DNA of 64,000 nucleotides from Zarea fungicola. Lineage: Eukaryota; Ascomycota; Sordariomycetes; Hypocreales; Cordycipitaceae. A model generated the notes under the pieces. It had not been told where the DNA came from and made no database searches. It worked only from the letters and a program-made list of their open reading frames with translations. Positions 33,296 through 46,000 of this stretch are shown one piece after another. The stretch covers positions 1-64,000 of the forward strand of contig FWCC01000221.1 of NCBI GenBank assembly GCA_900169235.1, in the 5' to 3' direction. The first letter of the stretch is position 1. Each line of letters starts with the position of its first letter. The position numbers were made by a program, and so were the translations under genes.

Positions 33296-36241
33296 ATGCT
33301 GAGAATACATGCATGGCAGGTAAGTAAATCCCTCCCATCAATGCTATATATCGCTAACAGCCGCGTAAAAGAGCCCCTATGTGTGCGCTGCCTGCCGACA
33401 GGGCTTCTCCATCGCCGAGCTGTCCCGTACTCGAGCTCGAAGAATAGAGACGGGCACCAAGCTATCCAACGGGCGCCCATTGCCATGCACCACATCTCTA
33501 CAATCTCACAGTCTCTTTTCGACCTCTGCTCGCTTCAATGATGGCCAAAAGCCGGCCTTCCCCGGTGGCTTTGATGGTGCAGGCAAGTTTGGCGCATTTG
33601 CCTCAAAGGCAAAACCAACCGCGACGCCTGGGCTGTTACCACACGAATTAGCGGCTCGATCAAAAACTGTCACGGAGGCTCCCACTCCTGCGCCTCTATC
33701 GAGACAGAAACCATCCCGGTCAATAGATCCTACGAGAAATGAAAAGACCATCAAGTCTAAATCAATCCTGGCCGATATTTTCCAATCGGGTCGCCAACCA
33801 CGAGACCCGGCTACCCCAGCCTCTTGGTCATCATCTAGTGACCGGAAAGCGAACCGTGGCGATGCTGACCGGAAACCTGGCGATTCCAATATCTGGCAAG
33901 AAATTACCAGGAATAGGCGTAGCGCTGTCAAGCATGTCAGGGCTGCGGCCCAAAAGGGAAAGACAGCCAATGCTGCTTCTACAACGGAGCTGAGCGAGTT
34001 CTGGAATGAAATGGAGGACCAGGCAAGTGCCTCGCGGGCACAGCGAGATCGTGACACCCGGGAACGGGAAGTGCCAAAGAAGATGCAAGGCAAATACGCC
34101 GGTGTACACAGCCACCCTTCCCACGTTGGTGATGAGCCACCTCGCAACCAACCAGAGGCATCCACCGATAAGCCAAGAAAGTCACGGTTTGATGAAGAAG
34201 TGAAGTCTCGAGACAGTAAAAAGTCGAAAAGGGTAAAACGACAAAGCGCTTACAACATTACCGACGAGGAGTGGGAGGACGATGGGGACCGCTGGAATGA
34301 ACTCCAAGAGCGCAAGAAGGCCAAGGAAGCACGCAAACGCGCAAGATCCAAGGAACCAGACGTGATACCCATCTTTCTTCCCGAGTTCATTAGCGCGAGC
34401 AATTTGGCCCAAGCCCTCCAACAGCGGGTAGATTCGTTCATGAAAGACATGGAAGAGATGGGCTTTGAAAACATCACAGGCGACACTATTATGACGGGCG
34501 AGACGGCGGCACTGGTTGCTATGGAATACGGATTTGAGCCAACAGTGGATAATGGCTCTCAGCGCGACATCCAGCCCGCACCTGTTCCTGATGATGTGTC
34601 GTCTCTGCCTTCACGACCCCCTGTTGTTACCATTATGGGACACGTTGACCATGGCAAGACGACACTCCTCGACTATCTGCGCAAATCCTCCGTAGCAGCG
34701 CAAGAACACGGCGGCATCACGCAACACATTGGCGCATTCATTGTTAACCTGTCTTCTGGCAAGCAAATCACATTCCTTGACACGCCCGGTCACGCAGCCT
34801 TTCTCACAATGCGCCAACGCGGTGCCAACGTTACCGACATTGTCGTTCTTGTGGTTGCAGCTGATGACAGCGTGAAACCGCAGACACTGGAGGCCCTTAA
34901 GCATGCCAGGGCAGCCAAGGTGCCCATCATTGTAGCAATCAACAAGATTGACAAGGAAGACGCTCGCGTCGACCAGGTCAAGGCTGATTTATCACGCCAT
35001 GGTGTCGAAATTGAAGACTACGGGGGCGATGTACAGGTCGTCTGCGTCAGTGGCAAGACTGGGCAGGGCATGCCAGAGTTAGAAGAAAATATTGTTACAT
35101 TGTCCGAGATTCTTGACGTTCGCGCCGAGACGGACGGCATGGCCAACGGCTGGCTTCTAGAGTCGAGTGTCAAGCAAGACGGCAGAGCTGCCACTGTCCT
35201 CGTCAAGCGCGGCACCCTTCGAATGGGTGATCACATCGTCGCTGGAAAGACGTGGGCTCGTATCCGTATGCTACGCAACGAAGCTGGCGTCGAGATTTCC
35301 GAGGCTCCCCCCGGAACGCCGGTTGAGATTCTTGGCTGGCGGGAACTGCCTGCAGCAGGCGAAATGGTCCTACAAGCTCCAGATGAGGCGAAGGCCAAGA
35401 CAGCTGTGGAATACCGTCTTGAAATGGCAGAGCGCGAACAAAACTCTGCCAATGTTGCAGAGCAAGAGCAGCGCCAGCGCGAAAAGGCTGCTGCTGAGGT
35501 GCTCGCCGCTGAAAGGACCGAGCTCGGCGAAAAGCCCGACGAGGCACCAGCCGAGCCCGGCATCCTGACACAAAACTTCATCGTCAAAGCCGACGTCGCT
35601 GGCTCCGTCGAAGCCGTCTCTGGCAGCATCATGGAGCAAGGCAACCACGAGGTGCAGTCCAAGGTGCTCCGGTCGACCGCCGGCCAAGTGACCGAGTACG
35701 ATGTCGACCTCGCGGCGGCGTCACGCAGCATAATTGTCAACTTCACTTCGGCCATCCCACCACATATTAAGCAGCGCGCCGACGACGCTAAGGTCAGGAT
35801 CATCGATCACACCGTTATTTACCACGTAGTGGACGAAGTGCGTGCAGTACTTGGCGATTTACTGCCGATGCTGGAGACTCAGCGTGTCAGTGGTGAGGCA
35901 GATATTCTGCAGGTATTCCCAATCAATGTGACGCGCCGCATAACACGCAACATTGCCGGGTGTAGGGTGCGCAATGGAGCGCTCAAGAAGGGCACTCGCG
36001 TCAAGGTCCTTCGCAAGGGCAGGACCATCTACGACGGTACGTTGGGGTGCCATCTACATAAACACTGCTTCGTGACTAATATTTCTCAGGCATAATCGAT
36101 ACTATCAAGCATGGCAAAAAAGATGTGCAAGAGATGGGCAAGGGTACAGAATGCGGAGTCGGCCTGGAAGACTTTCAAGACTTTCAAGAAGATGACCAGA
36201 TCCAAACTTACGAAATCATCAAGGAGAAGCGCCAGCTGTAG
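33296..36241 (+). CDS. IFM1: Mitochondrial translation initiation factor IF-2
   Basis: Three exons, 33296-33319, 33372-36036 and 36090-36241, give 946 residues. The 24-nt first exon codes MLRIHAWQ and joins to [13 protein letters not shown], starting a basic mitochondrial presequence. Acceptor 33371 is chosen because the nearer CAG at 33358-33360 touches the GCTAAC branch point and leads to a stop. A long charged linker precedes the GTPase domain. G1 is GHVDHGKTT (about residue 431), the switch region is [12 protein letters not shown]3 is DTPGHAAF and G4 is NKID. C-terminal IF-2 domains follow, including [11 protein letters not shown] and the last block [14 protein letters not shown]. The factor brings initiator tRNA to the mitochondrial small subunit. 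The 3' intron (53 nt) splits the codon for Gly in [11 protein letters not shown]. The gene is convergent with Tsr3, 130 nt away. Confidence 0.95.
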
Positions 36242-36371
36242 CCACGGCGAATCTGTACTATATTGTAACATTTAGCACATTTTCAAATTTTGCCCCCAAA
36301 CTTGATACCACAGGTTTATGATGTACTATTTGCAAATATCAACAACTTTGTCTTATCCCGCTCTAGACTTG

Positions 36372-37535
36372 CTACCACCTGTTTGGGGCGGAAACCACAT
36401 TCGATGAAAAAGTCTTGGTGGTCATAGCGGCTTGTGAACGCTCCTTTTCCAGCTTGGAGAGGCCTATCCTGTCAGTCACAGGTGTTGCATCGATAATGTT
36501 GTCAAACTCATCGTCACTGCCGTCATCGTCGCCATTGTCCGAGTCTGGCTCGATGTCACGCTCAGCGAGCTTTTGGGGGTGAGATGTCGTCGCAGGCTTG
36601 GCCTTCCCATCTTTTTGGTCATGTGTGTTGGCAAACGTCTTGGAGGCTAGAACTTTGCGTCGGATTTCTTCCATGGCAAGATCGTCGTCACTATCGTCCG
36701 AGATTGCAAACGGATCTTTATCATCTTCCCCATCCTCTGGCCCCTGGTGCCGTCTTCCTAGATATATACCATCCACACTCCCACCCCTCTCATCTTCTTC
36801 TTCATCATTCTCGTCTTCCTTATCACTGTCATCGGACAACGGACGTCGATTCGTATTGCCGCTTGTCCACATGTCATCATTCCCCTCCCTGTTCTCCGCA
36901 TATTCGCGCTCCAGCTGCTGCATCCACTCCTCCTCGGCCTTTTTCACGCTCGCTGCGTCCGTGCATGCTGCATACTTTTCCAACAACGTGGCATTAATCT
37001 CCAGAAACGAAGGCCCATACGAAAACGGCTCGAGAATCTGCTCTGCCCAATCCGCGTGGCCGCAAATGTAAAACGCTGCCGCGAGGGCCTCGACGCAGTT
37101 GAGCCGCCACGGCTTGCCGTAGTTGACCGTATTGGCCGCCACTAGGTACGGCAGCAGACGCTCGCACTTGCCGCCAACTTTATTCCATTGGACCTCTTGT
37201 GTGCGCGCCCATGAGCACTCGACGACGGCTGCGCCAAACTGGTCCAAGAGCTCGCGGTCGTCAGGCGCAACGACCTGCTTGCCGTTAGGCGTGATGATGA
37301 CGCCGTTGTGACGCTGGCCCATGTGCAGGTCCCGCATCATACCCAGCCTCATCAGCTTCTTGCCTGAGCACCGTTTCGGGTCGCAATGCCCGAGATCCCA
37401 GCACGCCGCCTTGAATTGAGGTTTTGCGCGGTGGCCTTCGCCATCTTGGTCGTCGCCGCGGGGTCGTGAGGAACCGCCGCCACGGCCGTTGAATTTCTTG
37501 CCTCGGCCAGCAAAGTCTTTCTTGTGTCGAACCAT
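36372..37535 (-). CDS. TSR3: Tsr3, 18S rRNA aminocarboxypropyltransferase
   Basis: Single exon of 387 residues starting MVRHKKDFAGRGKKF at the first real ATG. The open frame continues upstream only through a GTG and a CT-rich leader. The N-terminal RLI-like domain and the catalytic domain are clear: AACWDLGHCDPKRCSGKKL, VVECSWARTQEVQWNKV, ERLLPYLVAANTVNYGKPW and LNCVEALAAAFYICG. The enzyme moves the 3-amino-3-carboxypropyl group from S-adenosylmethionine to a hypermodified uridine of 18S rRNA, a late cytoplasmic step of 40S maturation. The C-terminal 150 residues are acidic and disordered, longer than in yeast but usual for filamentous fungi. It is divergent from the GGA gene. Confidence 0.95.
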   Translation of the reverse strand: MVRHKKDFAGRGKKFNGRGGGSSRPRGDDQDGEGHRAKPQFKAACWDLGHCDPKRCSGKKLMRLGMMRDLHMGQRHNGVIITPNGKQVVAPDDRELLDQFGAAVVECSWARTQEVQWNKVGGKCERLLPYLVAANTVNYGKPWRLNCVEALAAAFYICGHADWAEQILEPFSYGPSFLEINATLLEKYAACTDAASVKKAEEEWMQQLEREYAENREGNDDMWTSGNTNRRPLSDDSDKEDENDEEEDERGGSVDGIYLGRRHQGPEDGEDDKDPFAISDDSDDDLAMEEIRRKVLASKTFANTHDQKDGKAKPATTSHPQKLAERDIEPDSDNGDDDGSDDEFDNIIDATPVTDRIGLSKLEKERSQAAMTTKTFSSNVVSAPNRW

Positions 37536-38212
37536 TCCGTCCTTTTTTTTTCTCTCTCTCACTCTCTCTCTGTCTTTTTAGCTGTTCAAAACAGCGTCTT
37601 TTAACGAATGTGTAACAGTGATAAATTTAGAGTCAAGCCCTCTTTTTTAAAGCAGTTGCGACGAAAATCGTCTACTAGCCCCGCCATCACCCCACTAGGA
37701 CTTTAGGCCTCCCATTGTAAAGAGGCGTTGGGAGACATGCTGTTGCTGTGCAGCTGGATAATTCTGTGTTATTTTTTATTTTTTTTCAACCCGTAAATAA
37801 TATGACATGTGGTTTCATTTGTAGCTAATTTCAACAACATTTACAAAAGTTGCTTGGCAACAGTAGAACGTGGCTCAAGGTTCCGCGCCACCGCCCCCCA
37901 GCCCAGCCTCGTGTCCACAATGAGGGGAGCCGATACAAAGTCCAGCTATATAATCTCTGGTTCGTCATCATCACCACGCCGACTTCGAAGGGGGAATTGG
38001 GGACCTGTCTTGCCGCTCCCCTGTATTTTGCACGGCTTTTGGAACTTTGTGCGTTTTAACGACTTCCGGGACAATCTAACCACTGTCCCTTCCAACAGCT
38101 CGGAGCCCCTACCCCGACCCGATTCCTCCGCATCTCGCACAGCGGCTAGTTAATTCCTGCTGGCCCGAGTCCCATACCGGAACATCGCGGCGCATACCAT
38201 CAACCCAGAGCC
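37536..38212. promoter_or_regulatory. Divergent promoter between Tsr3 and the GGA adaptor
   Basis: A 677-nt shared upstream region. A CT microsatellite (about 37550-37577) is in the leader of Tsr3, and a T-rich block lies at 37770-37787. No gene is seen; short frames near 37809-38153 have no motif. Confidence 0.45.
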
Positions 38213-40367
38213 ATGGAAGCGGCCTCTGCGCGTGCGGCTGCCCGCGACCGCTGGGGCGAGTACGGTGGCCGGACGCCGTCCCAGCTTGAGCGCTTCATCC
38301 ACTCGGCCTGCAGCCCGGACAACTACGAGCCTAACCTGGCGCTCAACCTCGAGATCTCGGATCTCATCAACCAGAAGAAGGGCTCGGCACCGCGCGAGTC
38401 GGCCACGGCCATTGTCAACTACGTCAACCACCGCAACCCCAACGTCGCCCTACTCGCGCTCAGCCTGCTCGACATTTGCGTTAAGAACTGCGGCTACCCC
38501 TTTCATCTACAGATCAGCACCAAGGAATTCCTCAATGAGCTCGTTCGCAGGTTCCCTGAGCGGCCGCCTATCCGGGCGACGCGAGTTCAGGCCAAGATTC
38601 TCGAGGCCATTGAGGAGTGGCGCATGACTATTTGCGAGACGAGCCGATACAAGGACGACTTGGGCTTCATCCGTGACATGCATAGGCTGCTGAGCTACAA
38701 AGGTTACATGTTTCCCGAGATCCGGCGCGAGGATGCAGCCGTACTGAATCCAAGCGATGTAAGTGCACGAGGCCAGCGTTTTTTTTCTGCCTACATATTC
38801 CTAATTTGACCCTAGAACCTAAAGTCTGCAGAGGAAATGGAGGAGGAGGAACGCGAAGCACAGTCTGCTAAGCTGCAGGAGCTAATCCGACGCGGCACGC
38901 CCACCGACCTGCAGGAAGCCAACCGCCTTATGAAGGTCATGGCCGGCTACGACACCCGATCAAAAACAGACTACCGCGCCAAGGCCGCTGAGGACGTGGG
39001 CAAAATCCAGGCAAAAGCCCGCCTGCTGGAGGAGCGTCTCGAAGCCTTCCAGCCCGGTGACACCATGAACGAGGGCGACGTCTTTAGCGAGCTCGCCTCG
39101 GCGCTGCAGAGCGCGCAGCCCAAGATACAAAAGATGTGTGAGGAGGAGTCGGACGACCATGAGGCCGTCGCTAAGCTCCTTGACATCAACGATAGCATAC
39201 ACCGCACCGTGGAGCGGTACAAGCTCATGAAGAAGGGTGACATGGAGGGCGCCGCTCGGGTGGCCGCAAGCGGTCCAACGCCCACGCAGACGGCAGCGGC
39301 TGCTGCTCCGAGTGCCGGCAGTGCTGCCAACGAGCTGTCCCTGATAGATTTTGATGCCGACGCCGCAGAAGCCAACGGTGGCTCGTCGCAAGTAGGCGGT
39401 ACACAGGGCATTGAGAATGACTTGCTGGGCCTTGACATTGGCGGGCCCGCCGATTTTGGACAGGGTGGCAGCATCTCGCTTGGATTTGGCGCGAACCAAA
39501 GTATGTTATACCTCGTCGCTTCTGCTACGCATGAGGCTCTCTTGAATCTGACACAATGACAAATAGATATACCTGGCCCTGCTCTCTTATCTTCCCTTAC
39601 AGATCACAGCAACGCCGCGAACTCTGGCAGCAGTAGCACCAGTAAACTGAGCAACCAATTCATGTCGTTTGCCTCGCCATCTGCATCGCAGTCCACAACA
39701 CCTCTTCCGGGAGCGTCCGCCGTCGCCGCGCCCCCTTCGCCTGCTCCCCCTGCTTCTGACCCCTTTGCATCCTTCATGTCACAATCCACAACTGGCAAAC
39801 AGCCAGCTGTTGCCGCGCCTGCCGAAGACGAGGAATGGAACTTTTCGTCTGCGCTTCCGGAAACGTCGTCCAGCAGCCCGAAGGAGCACCGGGCCATCAT
39901 CACGGACAACAGCATCCGCGCCGAGTTTCTAGCGAACCGCACCACAGTGTCGTCACCAGCCATTAACATGATCTTTTCGTTTTCCAACAATACAGCACAG
40001 CCCGTCAGCGAGCTTCACTTTCAGTTGGCAGTAACAAAGGTGTGTTTCTACATATATATCTATCTAAGTCAACAATGTGGTATATGCAGGTACAGTCGGG
40101 GAGTAGCATTGCTAACAAGTCCTTCTTTTTCCTTTTCTTTGTTCGCAGGGCTACGAACTCAAGCTCAAGCCTCAGACAGGCCGCGATCTCGCGCCCAAGC
40201 AGAGCAAGGGCATCACGCAGCAGGTTACCATCTACCACGCAGCAGGCAGCGGCCCGACGACGTCGCAAAAAGTGGAATCAGCCAAGTTGCGCTGGCGCGC
40301 AGCCTACAACGTGGCTGGGGAGCAAAAGACCGAGACGGGCGAGATATCCGAGTTTAGCATTGCATGA
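38213..40367 (+). CDS. GGA2: GGA-family Golgi clathrin adaptor (VHS-GAT-GAE)
   Basis: Four exons, 38213-38758, 38816-39500, 39603-40039 and 40149-40367, give 628 residues. The VHS domain occupies about residues 20-160 (SQLERFIHSACSPDNYEPN, ALNLEISDLINQKKGSAPR, VALLALSLLDICVKNCGYPF). The GAT domain follows (LQEANRLMKVMAGYD and onwards), for Arf and ubiquitin binding. The hinge has a clathrin box, LIDFD, in ELSLIDFDAD, and a second hydrophobic phrase, NDLLGLDIGG. The C-terminal GAE ear begins near IRAEFLANRTTVSSPAINMI and ends GEISEFSIA. The protein sorts cargo from the trans-Golgi to endosomes. All three introns are GT-AG (57, 102 and 109 nt). The symbol is by analogy; fungi often have one or two copies. 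Confidence 0.95.
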
Positions 40368-41218
40368 AGGAGATGTGGTTATGTGTCAGAAGGCAAAGAC
40401 TATGAGTATTATGGGGGCGGGGGACAAATGATAATCTCTCTTTTCTTTTTGGTTTAGATTTAGTTGTGCAGATGAGATGGAAAAGCAACCTTACATCTTC
40501 TCCTCCTTTCTTTTGGTGAAAGACAAAAATTTCAGCTAGGTAGATGAAACGGCCTCAATACCTTTGTTTTTGAACTGGCTGGTTATTCTTTTATAGCAAT
40601 GGAGGATTGGCATGGTATTGAGAGTAATGATGAGAAGCTGGGCTGTTTTTTTGTGGCAGGTCAAGTAGATTTACTCACTCAATGGCAACAACCATTTTGA
40701 GGTTTTAAGAAATTATCTAGCATGAATTATGATGGTTTATTCCAGCATTGTATCAAGGTATGCTGTAGCAAAGGTGGCTCTTGCAAAAACTGCAAAAATC
40801 TCAAAACGTGTATAAGTTCGTGAGACGTCTCTCCCCCTTTCCATCACCCGCCTTTTTCCCTTGGCTTACAAGGAAACAAATACAACAAGTCCCCCCCAAA
40901 AAAAAGAAAAAGAAAAAAGCCTTAATAGCATGTCCTCGGTTTCGTACATGGTACCAGCAGCATTGTAACACTAGATCTTGACAAAAGGAAACCAAGGAGA
41001 GGAAAGCAGAAGAAACTCTCACGAGCCATAGAAACCCGGGCATCGTCTTGGCAAAAAGAGAAGGTCAAAAACCCAAACGCCGAAATGTATCTTCATCTTC
41101 CATCTCAAACACAAGTCTTTCGAATAAAAAGATACAAAGTTATGACTCCTCGTGATGCAAATATTACACAATTCACTCCCAAAACGCATCGGCATTGGAG
41201 GTGATGAAGAAAAAAAAA
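40368..41218. other. Intergenic region, converging 3' ends of GGA and Hpc2
   Basis: About 850 nt, AT-rich, with A-rich runs near 40898-40918 and 41208-41218. Frames on both strands overlap and encode low-complexity text only. No gene seen. Confidence 0.5.
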
Positions 41219-43020
41219 TTAAACTCCGAGTTGAATAGGTGCCGCCGAGTGGGGCAATACGTAGCCGCTTGTTGGTGTCTTGGGAATCAAAGCCATTGAT
41301 TCACGGTCAGCTTTTTCCTTCTCGCGCAGCAGTCTCTCGGCTTTGGTGATGCGAGGCTTTCTAACAATGCCGCCGCGTGATCCAGGACCACCACCACGGC
41401 CCGTGCCAGTTGCACGTGTCGCGCCTCGTCCACCACCACGGCTACCACGGCCACCACGGCCGCGTCGAACAGGGCCCTCGGTACTATGCTAGGGTTAGTA
41501 TAGAACAGCGTAGCATAACGCGATACAAAAAAAAAAACATACTCAGCAACTGGCTTTTCCACTTCTGGGACTAGAGGCCCAGAATAAACGAAAAATCCGT
41601 CGCGGCTGGCGGCGGCCTGCGCCTCCCAGAGCATCTCCGAGTCGTCGACAAAGTCGTCATCAACATCGTACTGGTCTTCCTTGAAATTGCGCTTCTTCTT
41701 GGGCTTGGGCTGGTTGTCTGTACCACTAGCACCAGCGACTTCGGGGTTACTACCCTCGGCGTCGGACAGGTCGACAGACATTTCGTCATCAGATTCCCGT
41801 CCCGATTCAATCTTTTCGAGAGTAGCGGCAGCCGCGGCAATACGTGCCTTACGGTCTCGGTTTGCTGCCAGGCGAGGATGCAAAGCATCCCATCCGTAGC
41901 GGTCCTCCGCGAGGCGCAAGAAGTTTACGTATTTGTTCGTCTCGCCAGTAGATATGGGAATACTCAGAATAATAGTCGGCACATCGGCTTCTTCACCAGG
42001 TTTCGCCTTGCCGAAGTCAAGAATAGAGCGGCCGTCACCTTCTGTCCCAAGGTCTTCCATGTCCGTTCTTGGGGTAGACACGCCAGTATGCTTCGGTGAA
42101 ACCTTTCGTACAGGTCCGTTGGCAATGGTTGTAAAATTCGAAGGGTTGACAACCGGACGTGGTACCTCCAATGCCTCTGATTTTTCCGGGACCGGCCGAG
42201 CGGCAAAAGGTCGAGGTGGTTGATGAGATGGCGAAGCCGGAATAGACCTGTCGTCTTGCAGACGCGATACTTGGTAACCACTGTGCGAATTAGAGGGCGA
42301 CATCGTCTGCGCTGCCGGCTCTAGCAAACTTGCAATAGACGGAGACTTGTTTGCTTGAGCGGGCGCTCTGGGTGACCCTGAGGCAGGAGAATACGGTGTA
42401 TGGGTTGGCGCATCGCGGGCAGGTCCAGAAATGCCACGAATCGGGTCATAACTCTGGCCACTTGTGCGTGCAGGCATAGAGGAAGGTGGCGGCGGCGGAT
42501 CGTCGTTTAGGATGCTCTGCATGGAACTGGGGTAGCCGTCGCGTTTAGGCATTTTAGGAGACGAACGAGCTTGGGTGGGTGACTGCTGCAGAAAGCTGTG
42601 CGAAGTCGAGTTTGGAGAGGCACCTGCGTGACCAGGCGTTCGTGACACGTCGGAGTCCTCTTGTTCCGTATCGGTGAGTGCGGCCTTGCGCTTGCGTTGG
42701 ACGCCAGCGGGTACATCAGGATCGCGAGATTTCCGCGGGCGCCGCATTTTTGGTTGATCTGCGTCTGACTTGGGCTTCACAATAGTGCCGGGCTTGCGAC
42801 CTGGCTTCTTCCGCGGGACACCGGCAGCTGTCAGTTGCACCCACTTGCCGTCAATGAGCTCAAATTTCTTCTGTTGTGGTTTGCCGCCTACCATAGTCAT
42901 TGAGGGAGGCGGTGGCGGAGGAGGCGGGTCATTAGCAGGCATGGAGCCGGGAGGCTGATATTGCTGGAATGTGGTTTGCTGCGTGCGACGTTGGTCATTG
43001 CTAACGACAATTTCGTCCAT
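41219..43020 (-). CDS. HPC2: Hpc2/ubinuclein-type subunit of the HIR histone chaperone complex
   Basis: Two exons, 43020-41543 and 41483-41219, give 580 residues. The start MDEIVVSNDQRR is chosen because upstream residues in the same frame are not protein-like. The first 380 residues are Pro/Ser-rich and disordered. They contain an AT-hook-like basic phrase, PRKKPGRKPGT. The Hpc2-related domain is clear: RYGWDALHPRLAANRDRKAR is followed by RNFKEDQYDVDDDFVDDSEM. The second exon is an Arg/Gly tract plus a basic helix, RITKAERLLREKEKADRE. The acceptor at 41484 (CATAG) is used because the nearer CTAG would break the frame. The HIR complex deposits H3-H4 outside S phase and represses histone genes. 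The intron is 59 nt. Confidence 0.92.
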
Positions 43021-46000
43021 TGTGACGGAGGGTTGTGGGCGAAGCCGCAGGGATTTGACAGTCAGCTGAAGTGTGGCGGTCGCACAAGGCAGTGCGACTC
43101 CAAGTGCTAGCAAACACGGGCAGCAAGGGGACCGGTAAGGATTTATTAAAGCGGTTAATTCAAACCCAATGACGCATCGATAATGCAGGCGAATAGAAAA
43201 AAAAAACAAGGAAACAAAGCAAGCAAGAATCGCTATGATGGAAAAGAGTGGCAGTAAACGTGCAGCAAGAATCGAACGAGTGGCCTATTGGCTGTGCCGG
43301 CCTGCTGGCGGACGCGGACGCGGCGAGTGGCGAACGGCGAGTGGCCCAAAAAAAGGACGCTTGGAGAAAGTGGGGCCGTAGCGACAGTTGGGTTTGGGAA
43401 TAGCCTCACTCCTTGGCGGCAGCTGGTGAACCACGTCCAACAGGCTCTTCAAGTCAGGTGCGAAAAGACACGCTAAACGCGGTCGTAGAGTCGATACAAA
43501 ACGAGAAAAGAATAGACGAGATTTCGGTGCGCAAAATAATGTACTAATGTAGGTCGAGTCGGATGGCGCGACAAGTCGAAATGGATGAGATTAAAGTAGC
43601 AACAGTGGCGATTTTGTGCGATTTTTGCTGCGATGTGGCCGATGTGTAGGTGTAGAGAAGTAGGAAAGGGGGGCGGAACGCATAGAGAGGGGGGAAACCG
43701 AGATGGTGGAAAGCGGGCAAACGAGATGGGGCAATATTATTATTTTTTTTTGCTCGGCTCTACTGGCTTGGGGATGGTTGCAATGTTTTAGCACTTTTTT
43801 GGCTGGTTAATTGCTAGTTGAATAATAATACACGGGGGTCTAGTGCCATAATAATACGGATTCGTTGGGGGGGATAGAATAGGGATAGGAAGGAAGATGG
43901 GGGCATGGGGGCTTTGTAGACAAGGCTTGTTTAAACAAATGACGGGAAATACATGAATGATACAAACACCAAACCGCAAGACCCGCTCGGGGGAACGTGA
44001 GATATACAAAGGTTGCAGATGTGGAATCTGCAAACCACCTGCGCAGGCGCGGCGTAGCCCAGGTACCACGGCCAACTTTGGCAAGTAGAATAAGTCCAAT
44101 GCCTCGGGCCAGGGTAGGTAGCCCGCGGTAACTCAATGCCCTTGCCTTAATACCTTTGTAGCTGGAACCAAGGCATGCGGCAGGTGTCAGGTGTCCTGCC
44201 CACCTGTATTCAAATAGTAAAAAGCACCGAGAACGAGTCGAGAAAGCAGCGACAGGCACAAAAAGGGCTTTGAACATTTGGTGTCCTCCGTATTACCTAG
44301 GGGAATAGCTCTGGGCTTTAGCTAGCGCTAGGCAATCTGGCATTTGTCCATTTTTGGGTTGGGTGGGGAAAGGAAAAAACGCAACCGATGACCGACATGG
44401 AGGGGGGGTCCTCTTCCATGGTCCAGGGGTGCCAGGGTGTGAATTGGGCGTCTTTTTGGCCTTTTTTTAGAGGGGGGTGTATCCGTACATGTGTGGGCTA
44501 CGCCTAAATTATGCACATTTATGTATGGCGCAGGATATGAAAAGACGCTTAAGGGATTATTATGTTGGCGCGCCATCCATTCCCAAGAGACGGGGGGGAG
44601 AACTCTTGTTGCAACAATATTCGATGGTTTTGTTCGCTTACCTACTGGTATGTAAAGAGTCAGTATGGAGTACGGAGTACTGGTGAGCTCATCTCAGCCT
44701 AGCTTCCTCTATCGGCTTACCCTGGTAGTCACCCCGCTAGAAAGTCCCGAGCCTCAGGCTCATCCCAGCCACACCTCCAAACCCTCGGGCCAAAGTGTGT
44801 TGCAGGGCGGGACCCAGTTTGTCTCCAAGATAAGCGCCTTTTAGTTAAAATGTAGACATGAGAAGTGGTAAGCATTGTCAGGTAATACAACGGAAAACCA
44901 GATGGCAATGTTAAAATATTTAGAAGGAGAAATCAGATATATTTAATTCGTGCTCGCTTGCTTATCTTTTTTTTTTTTTTTCAACCAACCCTGTACCTCC
45001 TTTCAAGGCGGGATGCCACACCAAGCTCTTTGCGACATTTTGTCCTGTCGCAGTAATACATAATTAGCCTCATACTGCCCAGTTGTTGCAAATAGACAAA
45101 ATCTGGCGGGCCTCTTCTCTAACCTATCTCCATGTGATTGATCGTCCGCCTTGCTTGTCTGTTCCCTGCTCGGAACTAACCTAGTAATTGCAATGCCGCA
45201 TGACTGACAAAACGGTCCGCCACACCCCGGCCAATCTACTGGATCCCTATCCCCTGCAGAGTGTATTTGGATTACTTACGTCTCTGTCACCACTCTCGTC
45301 TCTCTCTACTTACTGCTACTCCCTAGAATATGTTTTTTTATTCGTTATTCAAAGCTACATCCTCTGTATGCGTGTGTAGAACACGCGCAACGCCATGTGA
45401 AATCACCCAGCGACCAAGGCTTGTCCTGTGTAAAATCTCGCCCTTTGGTAAGATCGGCGCTAATGCAGCGTGTGGCGGTGCAACAGCGTCTCAGACTCCC
45501 GGGCCCCAGAAAGCTTATTGTCCAGTGCCGTGTTGAAGTCACATGTGTACGAATGGCCATCCACCTAGAAACGTCTTGGTTATTGCCAATGCGTATTGAT
45601 CTATTGTATCATAATCGCAGTTAAATTTGTGTTTTAAATTTTTAAAAGGGAGAATTAAAAGAACTGAGAAGTATTGTGGGGAAAAGTCCTTCATTTTTAT
45701 TTGCCTATCGCAGCCCCAGCGACACTATTTTGTGCAAGATTGGTTCCTTCTCTCAGCTGCCCGGCGCTGGCACACAAACACAGTTCACAGGACGGCACCG
45801 CTGTCTGGTGGCTCTACACTACTTCACTGTCACATTATCAATTCGTCAGAACATGCAAGGAGAAAAAAATGGCAACAACCCATATTCCAATGGTTTAGTT
45901 GATAATGAATGTCATATCTTCTATGATTTCAAACACGTTAGTCGGGTGCCAACCTGGCACGTGGCGAATACTCTGAATGCGTACAAGGTTACTATCACTT

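Noticed and set aside
37809..38153. 114-codon frame upstream of the GGA gene
   Set aside because: It lies in the divergent promoter and leader, with Ser/Arg-rich low-complexity text.
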